A stretch of 64,000 nt of DNA, taken from assembly GCA_018818595.1 (NCBI GenBank), contig JAHIRM010000036.1:1-64000 (forward strand), written 5' to 3'. A program made the translations under genes and the position numbers. Positions 9,155 through 17,768 of the stretch are shown in pieces. This DNA comes from Bacillota bacterium. GTDB taxonomy: Bacteria > Bacillota_I > Bacilli_A > Izemoplasmatales > Hujiaoplasmataceae. Under the pieces are notes generated by a model. The model was not told where the DNA came from. It made no database searches and worked only from the letters and a program-made list of their open reading frames with translations. The stretch's first letter is position 1. Each line of letters opens with the position of its first letter.

Positions 9155-10075
9155 ATGCGTAAGGTCATTTTAAAGGATTCAAAGGAAAATCAAATTCATG
9201 TATATCTTTATGAACCAAAAATTGAAATAATCGGCATTGTGCATATTATTCATGGTGCAAGTGAGCACTTCGCAAGATACGGGTTGTTCGCAGAATTTTT
9301 AAACGAACATGGCTTTCTTGTTATAGGATGTGATATCTTAGGTCATGGACTTTCTACATCTACAAATGATTATGTTCACTTTGCAGATAAAAAAGGCGAT
9401 TTATTGGCCTTTGAATCTGTTGAATTAGTAAAAGACTACATTGAAACTCATTACCCGAAAAAAGATGTTTATATATTAGGACATAGTATGGGTTCCTTTT
9501 TAGCAAGAAAAATGATTATCTTGTATCCTGATTTTTATAAAAAAGCGATTATTTCAGGAACAACACATGCTTCGAAAGGATTAACTTTTTTCGGAATTGC
9601 TTTAACTTCAATCTTTCAATGTTTTAAAGGTCCACGACATATATCTAAAACCATTCAAAATTTAGCAATTGATTCAAATCCAAATAAAATGAGAAAAGAC
9701 GGTTTGATTCATGGAATTAATGAAGAATGGCTCACAAAAGATGAAGCCATTCAACAATATTATCATGCTTCGCCCATGTGTGGACAACCTTTTACCGTCA
9801 GTGCTAATCGGAATTTATTTCGATGGTTAAATTTTGTAAATGACAAAAAGAATTTAATGAAGGGCAATATGAAACAACCGATTCTCTTAATATCGGGAGC
9901 AAAAGATCCTTTAAGTAATTATGGAGAGAGAGTTGTATATCTCTATCATTTAATGAAACGTCTTGGGTATGAATCCATCGAATATAAACTATATAATGAA
10001 GATCGTCATGAAATCTTAAATGAATTAGATAAAGCCGTTGTATATCAAGATATTTTGGAATTTTTAGAAAAATAA
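9155..10075 (+). CDS. Alpha/beta hydrolase, monoacylglycerol lipase-like
   Basis: 306 residues of the alpha/beta hydrolase fold. HIIHGASEHFARYGLFAEFL is the oxyanion-hole region, GCDILGHGLS follows, and LGHSMGSFLARK holds the nucleophile Ser (G-H-S-M-G). ISGAKDPLSNYGE and the His in EDRHEILNE complete the Asp-His part of the triad. The arrangement is that of monoacylglycerol lipase/lysophospholipase proteins (serine aminopeptidase S33-like domain). There is no signal peptide. AAGGAG precedes the ATG and TATAAT lies at 9112-9117. Divergent from glpK: released glycerol could feed that kinase, but this is inference from adjacency only. Confidence 0.88.
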   Translation: MRKVILKDSKENQIHVYLYEPKIEIIGIVHIIHGASEHFARYGLFAEFLNEHGFLVIGCDILGHGLSTSTNDYVHFADKKGDLLAFESVELVKDYIETHYPKKDVYILGHSMGSFLARKMIILYPDFYKKAIISGTTHASKGLTFFGIALTSIFQCFKGPRHISKTIQNLAIDSNPNKMRKDGLIHGINEEWLTKDEAIQQYYHASPMCGQPFTVSANRNLFRWLNFVNDKKNLMKGNMKQPILLISGAKDPLSNYGERVVYLYHLMKRLGYESIEYKLYNEDRHEILNELDKAVVYQDILEFLEK

Positions 10076-10088
10076 TTCTTTTTTACCA

Positions 10089-10139
10089 ATAAAACCTCCT
10101 ATCCTTTACGTATATTTAGTAGAAATTAGGAGGTTTTAT
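10089..10139 (+). promoter_or_regulatory. 13-bp inverted repeat covering the ribosome site of the next gene
   Basis: A perfect inverted repeat (10089-10101 with 10127-10139, 25-base loop) has the AGGAGGT ribosome site of the lipoprotein gene in its right arm. In a transcript that contains both arms the site would be paired. There is no T-run after it, so it is not a normal terminator. It could also be a protein-binding site. Confidence 0.65.
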
Positions 10140-10142
10140 AAA

Positions 10143-11090
10143 ATGAAAAAGAAAATATTATTCCCAATCTTACTATTATTTGGATTGCTATCAGTTTTTT
10201 TAATCGGTTGCAATGCAACTGATGAATATTCTTATGTAACAGTAGATATTAACCCAAGCATCGATTTTGTGGTCAATGGAAACAACGTTGTTGAAAGTGT
10301 TTCGGCTCTTAACCAAGATGGTGAAATTCTTCTCTTAAACTTAAGTTTACAAAACAAGAACGTTGACGTAGCTATTGAAGAAGTATTAGATGAAGCTATT
10401 GACTTAGGATTCATTGATGTTAACGCAGATGAAACAATTGTTGAGGTTAGTTCTACTTCTACACAAATGCAAAACAGATTTCAAGAAAGAATCAATGAAC
10501 TTTTCCAAGAAAAAGCAATGTTTGGTAGAGCAATCGCCAAACAAAACACTGATTTAGTAACAGAAGCTACTGAATTAGATGTTGAAGTTGGTTATTTAAG
10601 ATTAGTATATCGCGCATTAGATGCAGAAGATACTTTATTAAAAGAAGATGCTCTTTTACTAACCAATCAAGAATTGATTCAAGTAATAAAAGATAACAAT
10701 GAAGAAATGAATAAAGTTTGTGTCGAACAACAAACAGCTTTTTATGCAGACAGACAAGTAATTCTTGACGAGTATTTACCTCAAATTGAAGCTTTAGAAA
10801 CTGAAATCGCTGCACTAGTTGCAAGCGATGAAGATACTTCAGTTAAACAAGCTGAACTTGACGCTTTACTAGCTACAATGCATGATTTACTTTCTACACT
10901 TCGTAATACTTACTATACTGAAGGAGCTGCAATTCGTGCAACATTTGAAGTTCAAAATCAAAACAAAATTGATGAGAATTTTGCAGCAGTAAATCAATTT
11001 CGTCAAGCACTTCAAACTAGAACTCAAACAATGAGTGACTCAATCAAAGAATATCAAGAAACAGGAATTTTACCAACCGATAAGCAATAA
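10143..11090 (+). CDS. Lipoprotein with RsgI-type extracytoplasmic domain
   Basis: 315 residues. A lipoprotein signal peptide ends in LIGC with Cys at about residue 23. Residues about 30-110 read VTVDINPSIDF, VVESVSALNQDGEILLL and AIEEVLDEAIDLGFI, matching the outer (middle) domain of RsgI-type anti-sigma factors. The cytoplasmic anti-sigma segment and the membrane helix of true RsgI proteins are absent. The remainder (about 115-305) is helical and rich in Glu/Gln, probably coiled coil. It is likely anchored on the outer face of the membrane. No sigma factor gene is nearby, so a signalling role is unproven. The ribosome site lies inside a hairpin. Confidence 0.7.
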   Translation: MKKKILFPILLLFGLLSVFLIGCNATDEYSYVTVDINPSIDFVVNGNNVVESVSALNQDGEILLLNLSLQNKNVDVAIEEVLDEAIDLGFIDVNADETIVEVSSTSTQMQNRFQERINELFQEKAMFGRAIAKQNTDLVTEATELDVEVGYLRLVYRALDAEDTLLKEDALLLTNQELIQVIKDNNEEMNKVCVEQQTAFYADRQVILDEYLPQIEALETEIAALVASDEDTSVKQAELDALLATMHDLLSTLRNTYYTEGAAIRATFEVQNQNKIDENFAAVNQFRQALQTRTQTMSDSIKEYQETGILPTDKQ

Positions 11091-11112
11091 CTAGGAGATA
11101 TCTATTTAAAAT

Positions 11113-11140
11113 AAAAAACACATTTAATTATGTGTTTTTT
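11113..11140. terminator. Bidirectional terminator between the lipoprotein gene and radC
   Basis: An 11-bp stem (11113-11123 with 11130-11140) with a 6-base loop is flanked by A-run and T-run. It serves the plus-strand lipoprotein gene and overlaps the stop codon of minus-strand radC. Confidence 0.85.
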
Positions 11141-11828
11141 ATTTTGTGGTTTTTAAGTAATCCATAATGGATAAATATCGATTTTTCCCAATAATGACAT
11201 GATCGATTAACTTGATTTGCAACATATCTCCTGCTTCTTTAAATATTTTGGTAACTTGAAGATCTTGCATCGAAGGTTCTGGGTCTCCTGAGGGATGATT
11301 ATGTACCATGATAATTTGAAATGCTGAATATTTCACTGCGAATTTAAACACTTCTCGGGGATGAATTAATGATTGATTTAAACTCCCTACAAAAATTTGC
11401 TTTTGAGCAATTAAATTGGTTTTTAAATCTAAAAATAATACGATTAATACTTCTTGCTTTAAGTTCATAAGTTCGTTTTTCAATAAATTAAAGACATCAT
11501 TGGGTGAAGAAATTTTAATGAAATCCATTTTGGGATTTAATACTCTTTTTCCAAGTTCAATGGAAGCTAAAATTGCAATGGCTTTTGCTTTACCTACTCC
11601 TGTTATGTTTGCTAACTCAGTTATGGTTTTTGTTTTCAAATCGCTTAATTCATTCGTCTCATGAAGAATGGATTTTGCCACTTCAATCGCAGATTGATTT
11701 TTACAGCCCACTCTTAAAATGATGGCAAGTAGTTCAAATGTACTTAAGTTTTCTGCTCCATAGGATTCAAGCCTTTCTCTTGGCCTTTCCAATAATGGCA
11801 TGTCTTTGATTGTATAAATAGTTACCAC
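11139..11828 (-). CDS. radC: RadC-family protein (JAB/MPN domain)
   Basis: Up to 229 residues. The N-terminal RPRERLESYGAENLSTFELLAIILRVG and a helix-hairpin-helix (ITGVGKAKAIAI) are followed by the JAB domain, with VHNHPSGDPEPS supplying the metal-binding His-x-His-Pro-Ser-Gly-Asp motif. The name is historical; the biochemical role of RadC is unsettled. The start is uncertain: the GTG at 11828 lies on the AGGTGG site, and the next ATG (11801) would begin at MPLLERPRERL. The stop codon overlaps a bidirectional terminator shared with the convergent lipoprotein gene. Confidence 0.9.
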   Translation of the reverse strand: MVTIYTIKDMPLLERPRERLESYGAENLSTFELLAIILRVGCKNQSAIEVAKSILHETNELSDLKTKTITELANITGVGKAKAIAILASIELGKRVLNPKMDFIKISSPNDVFNLLKNELMNLKQEVLIVLFLDLKTNLIAQKQIFVGSLNQSLIHPREVFKFAVKYSAFQIIMVHNHPSGDPEPSMQDLQVTKIFKEAGDMLQIKLIDHVIIGKNRYLSIMDYLKTTK

Positions 11829-11865
11829 CTCATAAAATACTACGCTTTTACTTCATAATTTCTCT

Positions 11866-11894
11866 AAAAAAAACGGATGAAACTCATCCGTTTT
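11866..11894 (-). terminator. Terminator after folC
   Basis: A stem AACGGATGA/TCATCCGTT (11872-11880 with 11884-11892, 3-base loop) is extended by A/T pairs and followed on the minus strand by a T-run. It touches the folC stop. Confidence 0.8.
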
Positions 11895-13156
11895 TACTTA
11901 ACAATCAATTTTCGTATCTCTGAAATAAAATAAAGTGATCCTGTAACTAACAAAATTTCGTTATCTTTTAAGACAGATAGCTCGTTAAAAGCCTTCTCAA
12001 AATCATGATGAATAAACTTTTTCTCATGAAAACTTTCAAAGAAGAGTTCTTCTGCATCCGCCCGCCTTGGATAAGGGATTTCAGTGAAATGAAATTCATC
12101 GACAACGTTATCTAATTCTGCAATGATTTTTAAATGTTCTTTGTCTTTCATCATGCAAAATAAGCATTTAATATACTTGTTGGGATACATCGCTTCAAGC
12201 GTTTTTTTAAGCGATTCCACTCCACCAATATTGTGGGCTCCATCTAAAATAATCGAATGATGAAAAATTTCAAAACGACCAGGCCATGTAGTCTTTATTA
12301 AACCAGCTTTTATATGATCTACTGTAATTTTCAAATCATTTGACAAATTTAATTCACGAATGGTTTCTATGGCTAAACAAGCATTTTTCACTTGATGAAA
12401 TCCGGGAAGTAGTAACTTATATAATTCGTTATAATATTCAAAAGAAGTAACTTCAGAGACATTTACTTCTTTGATCTGATTAAAATCGATAAAGGTAATT
12501 TTAGAATGATTCTTTGAAGTTATTTCATAAAAAAGTGGAAATAAAGATTCGTTCTCAACGGAAGTGATAAGTGGAATTCCTTCCTTTACAATTCCTAATT
12601 TATTTAAGGCAATGCTTTCAAGCGTATTTCCCAATTGTTTCATATGGTCATATGAAATGTTTGTAATACAACTGACTATGGGTGTAATAATATTTGTCGC
12701 ATCAAGGGTTCCCCCTAAACCAACTTCAATAACTCCATATTCGATTTTTTCATCTTTAAAATAGATAAAACACATTAAAGTGAGCACTTCGAAAAAAGTA
12801 ACGGAATCTCCAGTTTCTAAGAAGATTTTATCCCACAATTCTTTTAAAATGTTTGTATATTTAAGGACATTTTCATCTGATATAAAATCATAATTAATGC
12901 CAATTCTCTCGTTGAATTTGACCACATAGGGCGAAGTATAAATTCCTACTTTATAGCCAGCTTCTATTAAAATATTTTTTATGTAATTAGCCGTAGAACC
13001 TTTTCCATTCGTTCCTGCAATGTGAATGGATTTAAATGCCTTTTCTGGATGCCCTAAAACTTCGCAAGCAATACTCATACGATGTAAATCTAGTTTTTCT
13101 CCAAAACGATGTAAGTTTTCAATCCATTCTTTTGCTTCTAAAAAAGTAGTAAACAT
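11894..13156 (-). CDS. folC: Folylpolyglutamate/dihydrofolate synthase
   Basis: 420 residues. HIAGTNGKGSTANYI is the P-loop of Mur-ligase-like FolC, YTSPYVVKFNERIGI is the following folate-contact block, and LDGAHNIGG lies at the start of the C-terminal domain. It adds glutamate to folates (and possibly to dihydropteroate). The ATG is one base after the valS stop (TAATATG), and AAAGGA lies within the end of valS, so it is translationally coupled to valS and would be under the same T-box. Together with thyA and folA at 4091-5441 it completes a folate-use set in the window. Confidence 0.93.
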   Translation of the reverse strand: MFTTFLEAKEWIENLHRFGEKLDLHRMSIACEVLGHPEKAFKSIHIAGTNGKGSTANYIKNILIEAGYKVGIYTSPYVVKFNERIGINYDFISDENVLKYTNILKELWDKIFLETGDSVTFFEVLTLMCFIYFKDEKIEYGVIEVGLGGTLDATNIITPIVSCITNISYDHMKQLGNTLESIALNKLGIVKEGIPLITSVENESLFPLFYEITSKNHSKITFIDFNQIKEVNVSEVTSFEYYNELYKLLLPGFHQVKNACLAIETIRELNLSNDLKITVDHIKAGLIKTTWPGRFEIFHHSIILDGAHNIGGVESLKKTLEAMYPNKYIKCLFCMMKDKEHLKIIAELDNVVDEFHFTEIPYPRRADAEELFFESFHEKKFIHHDFEKAFNELSVLKDNEILLVTGSLYFISEIRKLIVK

Positions 13157-13157
13157 A

Positions 13158-15740
13158 TTATCCTTTGAGTTCCTCTAGTCTTCTTTTCATCTCTTCATAA
13201 TTTTTTTGATAATTTTCGCTTTTTAATATCTCATCTTGAACTTTTTGGAGTGGTGCTTTTTTAAGAAAGGTTTCATTTGATAGCATGAAAGCACTTCGTT
13301 GCATTTCACTTTCTAATACAATCAGTTCTTTTTCTAGTTTGATAATTTCTTCTGTTAAATCTACTAAAGATCCAAGTGGCACATAAATTGTACAATTTGG
13401 TAAAATAATGGCTATTGCTTTTTCAATTGGAGCTAAAGTTAATGATATTTCAACGGATTTTGGATTTAAAAATTTATTCAAGTAATGTAAATTTTGATTT
13501 AAAAAATCGCTCATACTTTGAAAATCCACTTTAATCAATAAATCAATGGGCTTCGTCCAAGATACACTGTAATCATTTCGTACCGTACGAATGCGTTTAA
13601 TCATTTCAAAGAACCATTCTTTATCAAGCGTTTCTTCAAAAATCAAATCATTATTTCTAGGCCAAGGTGAAATCATAATAGAAGGCTCAATGTGAGGCAT
13701 CATTTGAAAGATTTCTTCAGTAACAAATGGCATAAACGGATGAAGTAATTTGATAATTGCTTCTAATACATAAAGAAGAACAGACTTTGTTTGGTCAATG
13801 TCTTGGTTAATCTTTGTCATTTCAACATACCATGAAGCAAAATCATTCCATGTAAAATTATAGATTAGTTTTGCAGCTTCTCCAAATTCATATGTCTCAA
13901 AATAATGATCGACTTGATCTATGGTTTGATTTAAACGAGTTAAAATCCATTTATCAGCAAAATTCATGTCTCGTTGTTTTAAAATGATGTCTTCAAATTT
14001 CATGTTTTCTGTATTCATCAACACATATCTACTTATATTCCAAAGTTTATTGATGTAATTCCAGCTAGATTCCATTTTTTCTTTATCATAACGAAGATCT
14101 AATCCTGGAGCTGAATTTGTTGAAATAAAATATCGAAGTGCATCTGCACCATATTCGTTTACAACATCGATTGGATCGACACCGTTTCCTAAAGATTTTG
14201 ACATTTTAACACCAAATTCGTCTCGAATTAATCCATGAATTAAACATTCTTTAAATGGCGATTCTTCCGTAAATTCTATTGCTTGAAAGATCATACGTGC
14301 AACCCAAAAGAAAATAATATCATATCCTGTAACGAGTACATCGGTTGGATAGTATCGTTTAAATTCTTCTGTATTGTTCGGCCATCCAAGTGTTGAGAAG
14401 GGCCATAAAGCAGATGAAAACCACGTATCTAAGACATCTTCGTCTTGAGTCCATCCGTCTTCTGTTGGAGGCGTTTTTGAACAATAGATTTCTTCGTTTT
14501 TATACCAAACGGGTATACGGTGTCCCCACCATAATTGTCTTGAAATACACCAATCTTCGATTGAATTCATCCAATGTAAAAATATTTTTTGAAAACGATC
14601 TGGCACAAAAGAAACTTCACTTTGATTGACTGCATTTTTAGCAAGTTCTTCCATTTTAACAAACCATTGTTTAGAAAGTCTTGGTTCCACAATCACTCCG
14701 GTTCTTTCTGAATGACCAACGCTGTGAACGATTGGTTCAATTTTAACCATTAATCCAAGTTTTTGTAAGTCTGATACTACTTGTTTACGGCATTCAAACC
14801 GATCCATATTTTCATATTGAAAAGCTCTATGATTCATCGTACCATCTTCATTCATGCAAAGAGGCATCTCTAAATCATGTCTTCTTCCTACTTGAAAATC
14901 GTTTGGATCATGTGCTGGAGTCACTTTTACGATACCTGTTCCAAAATCTCTATCCACGTAGTCATCTGTGATGACTTTTATTTTAATTTTGGTCGTAGGT
15001 ATGTAGACTTCTTTTCCATGATAGGCAAGAAAACGAGAGTCCAATGGATGAACCATTAACGCAGAATCTCCAAACATGGTTTCAGGTCTAGTTGAGGCCA
15101 CGGTTAATCCTCCCACTTGGTCCACAAAAGGATAAGTGTAGTAATAAAGAGCACCATTTACGTCTTTGTGTTCTATTTCAATATTCGAAAGAGCCGTTTT
15201 CGCTTCAACGTCCCAGTTGATAATGCGCTCGCCTCGATAAATGTAGCCTTTCTCATATAATTTAATAAAGACATGATTAACAGAATCGCTTAATCCTTCA
15301 TCGAGTGTAAATCGTTCTTTTTTATAATCCAAAGAAAGACCAATTGTTTTCCATTGATCTCGTATATGATTTGCATATTCTTCTTTCCATTTCCAGGCAA
15401 CTTCTAAATATTTTTCTCTTCCTAGTTCGTAACGATTGATGCCTTCAAGGCGCAATTTTTGATCTACTTTTGCTTGTGTTGCAATTCCTGCGTGGTCCAT
15501 TCCCGGTAAGTAAAGTGCATCAAATCCTTGCATTCTTTTTCTTCTTATAATCATATCTTGAAGTGTTGTGTCCCAGGTATGACCTAAATGAAGTTTTCCA
15601 GTTACATTGGGAGGTGGAATTACGATAGTAAAAGGCTTTTTACTTAGATCTCCACTTTCAAAAAAGCCATTTTCTAGCCAGAACTCGTATTTTTTGTCTT
15701 CTACTGCAATGTGATCATATTTTGGATTTAATGTCGTCAT
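13158..15740 (-). CDS. valS: Valyl-tRNA synthetase
   Basis: 860 residues. PPPNVTGKLHLGHTWD carries an intact HIGH-type motif (HLGH) and GVKMSKSLGNG the KMSKS loop. The editing domain lies between them (STRPETMFGDSALMVHP). A tRNA-binding helical domain follows, with a C-terminal coiled-coil arm (about 795-860). It charges tRNA-Val. The start overlaps the end of the upstream Nudix gene by 26 bases. The leader ahead of the Nudix gene is a T-box whose specifier reads GTC (Val), so nudix-valS-folC should be induced by uncharged tRNA-Val. Confidence 0.96.
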   Translation of the reverse strand: MTTLNPKYDHIAVEDKKYEFWLENGFFESGDLSKKPFTIVIPPPNVTGKLHLGHTWDTTLQDMIIRRKRMQGFDALYLPGMDHAGIATQAKVDQKLRLEGINRYELGREKYLEVAWKWKEEYANHIRDQWKTIGLSLDYKKERFTLDEGLSDSVNHVFIKLYEKGYIYRGERIINWDVEAKTALSNIEIEHKDVNGALYYYTYPFVDQVGGLTVASTRPETMFGDSALMVHPLDSRFLAYHGKEVYIPTTKIKIKVITDDYVDRDFGTGIVKVTPAHDPNDFQVGRRHDLEMPLCMNEDGTMNHRAFQYENMDRFECRKQVVSDLQKLGLMVKIEPIVHSVGHSERTGVIVEPRLSKQWFVKMEELAKNAVNQSEVSFVPDRFQKIFLHWMNSIEDWCISRQLWWGHRIPVWYKNEEIYCSKTPPTEDGWTQDEDVLDTWFSSALWPFSTLGWPNNTEEFKRYYPTDVLVTGYDIIFFWVARMIFQAIEFTEESPFKECLIHGLIRDEFGVKMSKSLGNGVDPIDVVNEYGADALRYFISTNSAPGLDLRYDKEKMESSWNYINKLWNISRYVLMNTENMKFEDIILKQRDMNFADKWILTRLNQTIDQVDHYFETYEFGEAAKLIYNFTWNDFASWYVEMTKINQDIDQTKSVLLYVLEAIIKLLHPFMPFVTEEIFQMMPHIEPSIMISPWPRNNDLIFEETLDKEWFFEMIKRIRTVRNDYSVSWTKPIDLLIKVDFQSMSDFLNQNLHYLNKFLNPKSVEISLTLAPIEKAIAIILPNCTIYVPLGSLVDLTEEIIKLEKELIVLESEMQRSAFMLSNETFLKKAPLQKVQDEILKSENYQKNYEEMKRRLEELKG

Positions 15741-16218
15741 GATATAACTTCCCTTCCACTAAATTTGACTCTGAATTATAATAAGCAAGTATGGTTTCGA
15801 GATTATCGGGTGAATGAATTTCAGGCAAATGTTCAAGAGAAAAATATTCAAAAGCTAATGATTCGCTGTCGTTTATCCTTAAAGTCCCTCCTGTTATTTT
15901 TCCTTGAAAAGAATAACAAATGACTTTAGCTTTATCTGTAATTCTCCAAGTCATATTGGGATTTGTAAAAATTCCTATAAACTTAGTGAGACACACTTCT
16001 AAATTGGTTTCTTCTAATACTTCTCTTATAGCACATTCTTCAATGGATTCATCTAGCTCCATCAGGCCTCCTGGTAATCCCCACTTGAGATTGTCACTTC
16101 TTTTTTGAAGTAATATTTCGTTCTTTTCATTTGGCAAAACCACACAAGCCGCATTTAGAATGATTTTTTTATCTCCAACCATTTCTCTTAGATAAGAAAT
16201 GTAGTTTTTGTTTTTCAT
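15715..16218 (-). CDS. Nudix hydrolase, first gene of the valS operon
   Basis: 167 residues. The Nudix box is complete: GLPGGLMELDESIEECAIREVLEETNLEV (G-x5-E-x7-R-E-x-x-E-E-x-x-x). Nudix enzymes cleave nucleoside diphosphate derivatives; the substrate is unknown here, although the ILLQKRSDNLKWGLPGG context is like ADP-ribose or general NTP-clearing members. AAGGAGG precedes the ATG. It sits directly after the valine T-box and overlaps valS, so it is co-regulated with valine tRNA charging. Why a Nudix protein is under that control is not evident. Confidence 0.88.
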   Translation of the reverse strand: MKNKNYISYLREMVGDKKIILNAACVVLPNEKNEILLQKRSDNLKWGLPGGLMELDESIEECAIREVLEETNLEVCLTKFIGIFTNPNMTWRITDKAKVICYSFQGKITGGTLRINDSESLAFEYFSLEHLPEIHSPDNLETILAYYNSESNLVEGKLYHDDIKSKI

Positions 16219-16229
16219 AGTTCCTCCTT

Positions 16230-16438
16230 AAAATAAAAAAAACGGCCTTAAAAAAGGACGATTTTATCGCGGTACCACCTTTGTTCTAGATAAATCTAGC
16301 ACTCATTCCATTAACGCTGGGGACGGATAAAACTACTAAAGTTCATTCTATCTACTCCATGGCGACATTCATCAATCCTTTTGGTAAACTTACACCTACC
16401 GTTTACTCTCTTTTTTTCCGGGCTTGACTACTCTTCCA
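16230..16438 (-). promoter_or_regulatory. T-box leader, valine specific
   Basis: On the minus strand the T-box core AGGTGGTACCGCG lies at 16280-16268. It is followed by a terminator hairpin (CGTCCTT/AAGGCCG, about 16260-16243) and a T-run. Stem I shows AGAGAG and a GTC specifier at 16366-16364, in GAATGTCGCC. The UGGU bulge in the core pairs with ACCA of tRNA-Val. The 5' part of Stem I lies inside the coding end of the upstream methyltransferase (stop at 16403). A TACAAT box at 16448-16443 could be the -10 of a promoter within that gene. Confidence 0.9.
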
Positions 16439-17131
16439 CTTCATTGTATTTTGAGAGTATTCTACCAAATTCTCTTCGAATTGTAAAGTACATTCATGAT
16501 AATTTTCAATAATGATGATTCCAACACAAAACGAGATTTTCATAAAACTTAATTTTAATTGAGAATTAACTTTTTGAAGTAATTGATTGAATACATGATA
16601 ATACTCTGATTCATCCCAAATATCAGAGGAAGATTTATAACATCTTTTTTTTGATTCTTCATCTAAAAAGAGAATATCTCCGATATAGATTTTTCCAAAA
16701 GGAGTCAAATAATTTAGCAGGTAATGAATCATATCAACGTATTTATCAATATCCAAATGATGCATGCAAAAAGTAGAAACAATAAAATCAAATTTTTCAT
16801 CTTGAATTTCTTTTGGCAATCCTTGTACAAAGTCATGTAAAAAGAAAGTAGAGCTTGGCAAACGAAGTTTGGCGATTTCTAACATGTTTTTCGAAAAATC
16901 AACTCCGGTAAGTTTTAATAATTCGGGTTTGATTTTTTGATAAAGTTGTCCGGTTCCTATGCCAATATCCAAAATCTTATATTCGTTTAAATGAAGCTGT
17001 GCCATAATTTCTTTGGCAATTCGGTCCATCATTTCCTCATAGCCAGCATAAGGAAATAATTTTAAACGATCAATTTCTTGAATGGCTTGATCATAACTTG
17101 AAGCAATTCGATTAAAGTACTCTGAAAGCAT
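16403..17131 (-). CDS. SAM-dependent methyltransferase (class I)
   Basis: 242 residues. ILDIGIGTGQLYQKI (about 56-70) is the SAM-binding motif I, LTGVDFSKNMLEIAK is motif II and FDFIVSTFCMHHLD is the acidic/hydrophobic motif III region; LTPFGKIYIGDILF follows. The substrate is unknown. AAAAGGTG precedes the ATG. The last dozen codons (KWKSSQARKKRE) are encoded by the 5' half of the valine T-box Stem I, so this C-terminal tail is shaped by RNA structure. It lies 37 bases after engB on the same strand. Confidence 0.82.
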   Translation of the reverse strand: MLSEYFNRIASSYDQAIQEIDRLKLFPYAGYEEMMDRIAKEIMAQLHLNEYKILDIGIGTGQLYQKIKPELLKLTGVDFSKNMLEIAKLRLPSSTFFLHDFVQGLPKEIQDEKFDFIVSTFCMHHLDIDKYVDMIHYLLNYLTPFGKIYIGDILFLDEESKKRCYKSSSDIWDESEYYHVFNQLLQKVNSQLKLSFMKISFCVGIIIIENYHECTLQFEENLVEYSQNTMKWKSSQARKKRE

Positions 17132-17168
17132 ATTATCACCTTTTCTTGCAAAACGTTCTTCTTAAAAT

Positions 17169-17756
17169 TTAAGGAATCAATGAATGTTCAATTTCGTCCC
17201 AAATTAAATCTCGATTTTCTTTGGTTGTAGCGGAAAACATAAAAATCTTTTCAGTAGATTTTGAAGACAATCGTTCTTTAATCAGTTTCATTTGCTTAAA
17301 TCGTTGATTGTTTGATAGTTTATCGGCTTTTGTCAAAATTAATAAAATGTTTAAATTTCGATTTCTAAAATATTCTAACATCATTAAATCATCGTTGGTT
17401 GGAATGTGTCGAATATCAAGTAAAAGAATGGCTGATTGAAGCGTTGGTGAGGATTCTAAATACATTTCAATGGATGTTTGAAAATCCATAAGCATGGTTT
17501 TATTAACATTAGCATATCCATATCCTGGAATATCAACAAAATAAAATAACGAGTTGATGAGAAAGAAATTAATCAATCTTGTTTTACCTGGAGTTTGTGA
17601 TACTTTTGCAATTTTATAGTTGTTTAACATGGCATTAATAAAAGAGGATTTTCCCACATTGCTTCTACCTGATATGACTATTTGAGGTAAATTGTCTTGG
17701 GGATATTGATCTCTTTTTACGGCACTGCCACAAAAATCGATGGATTTAATAATCAT
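17169..17756 (-). CDS. engB: Ribosome biogenesis GTPase EngB/YsxC
   Basis: 195 residues, family length. GRSNVGKSSFINAML is the P-loop (G1), DIPGYGYANV is G3 with the typical YGYA extension, and LTKADKLSNNQ is G4. EngB is an essential GTPase acting late in large-subunit assembly. The ATG has AAAGGA upstream. It follows the RlmI-type rRNA methyltransferase by 12 bases, a fitting partner for ribosome maturation. In many Bacillota engB follows lon; here lon is far away at 55512. Confidence 0.94.
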   Translation of the reverse strand: MIIKSIDFCGSAVKRDQYPQDNLPQIVISGRSNVGKSSFINAMLNNYKIAKVSQTPGKTRLINFFLINSLFYFVDIPGYGYANVNKTMLMDFQTSIEMYLESSPTLQSAILLLDIRHIPTNDDLMMLEYFRNRNLNILLILTKADKLSNNQRFKQMKLIKERLSSKSTEKIFMFSATTKENRDLIWDEIEHSLIP

Positions 17757-17768
17757 AGTATCATTCCT

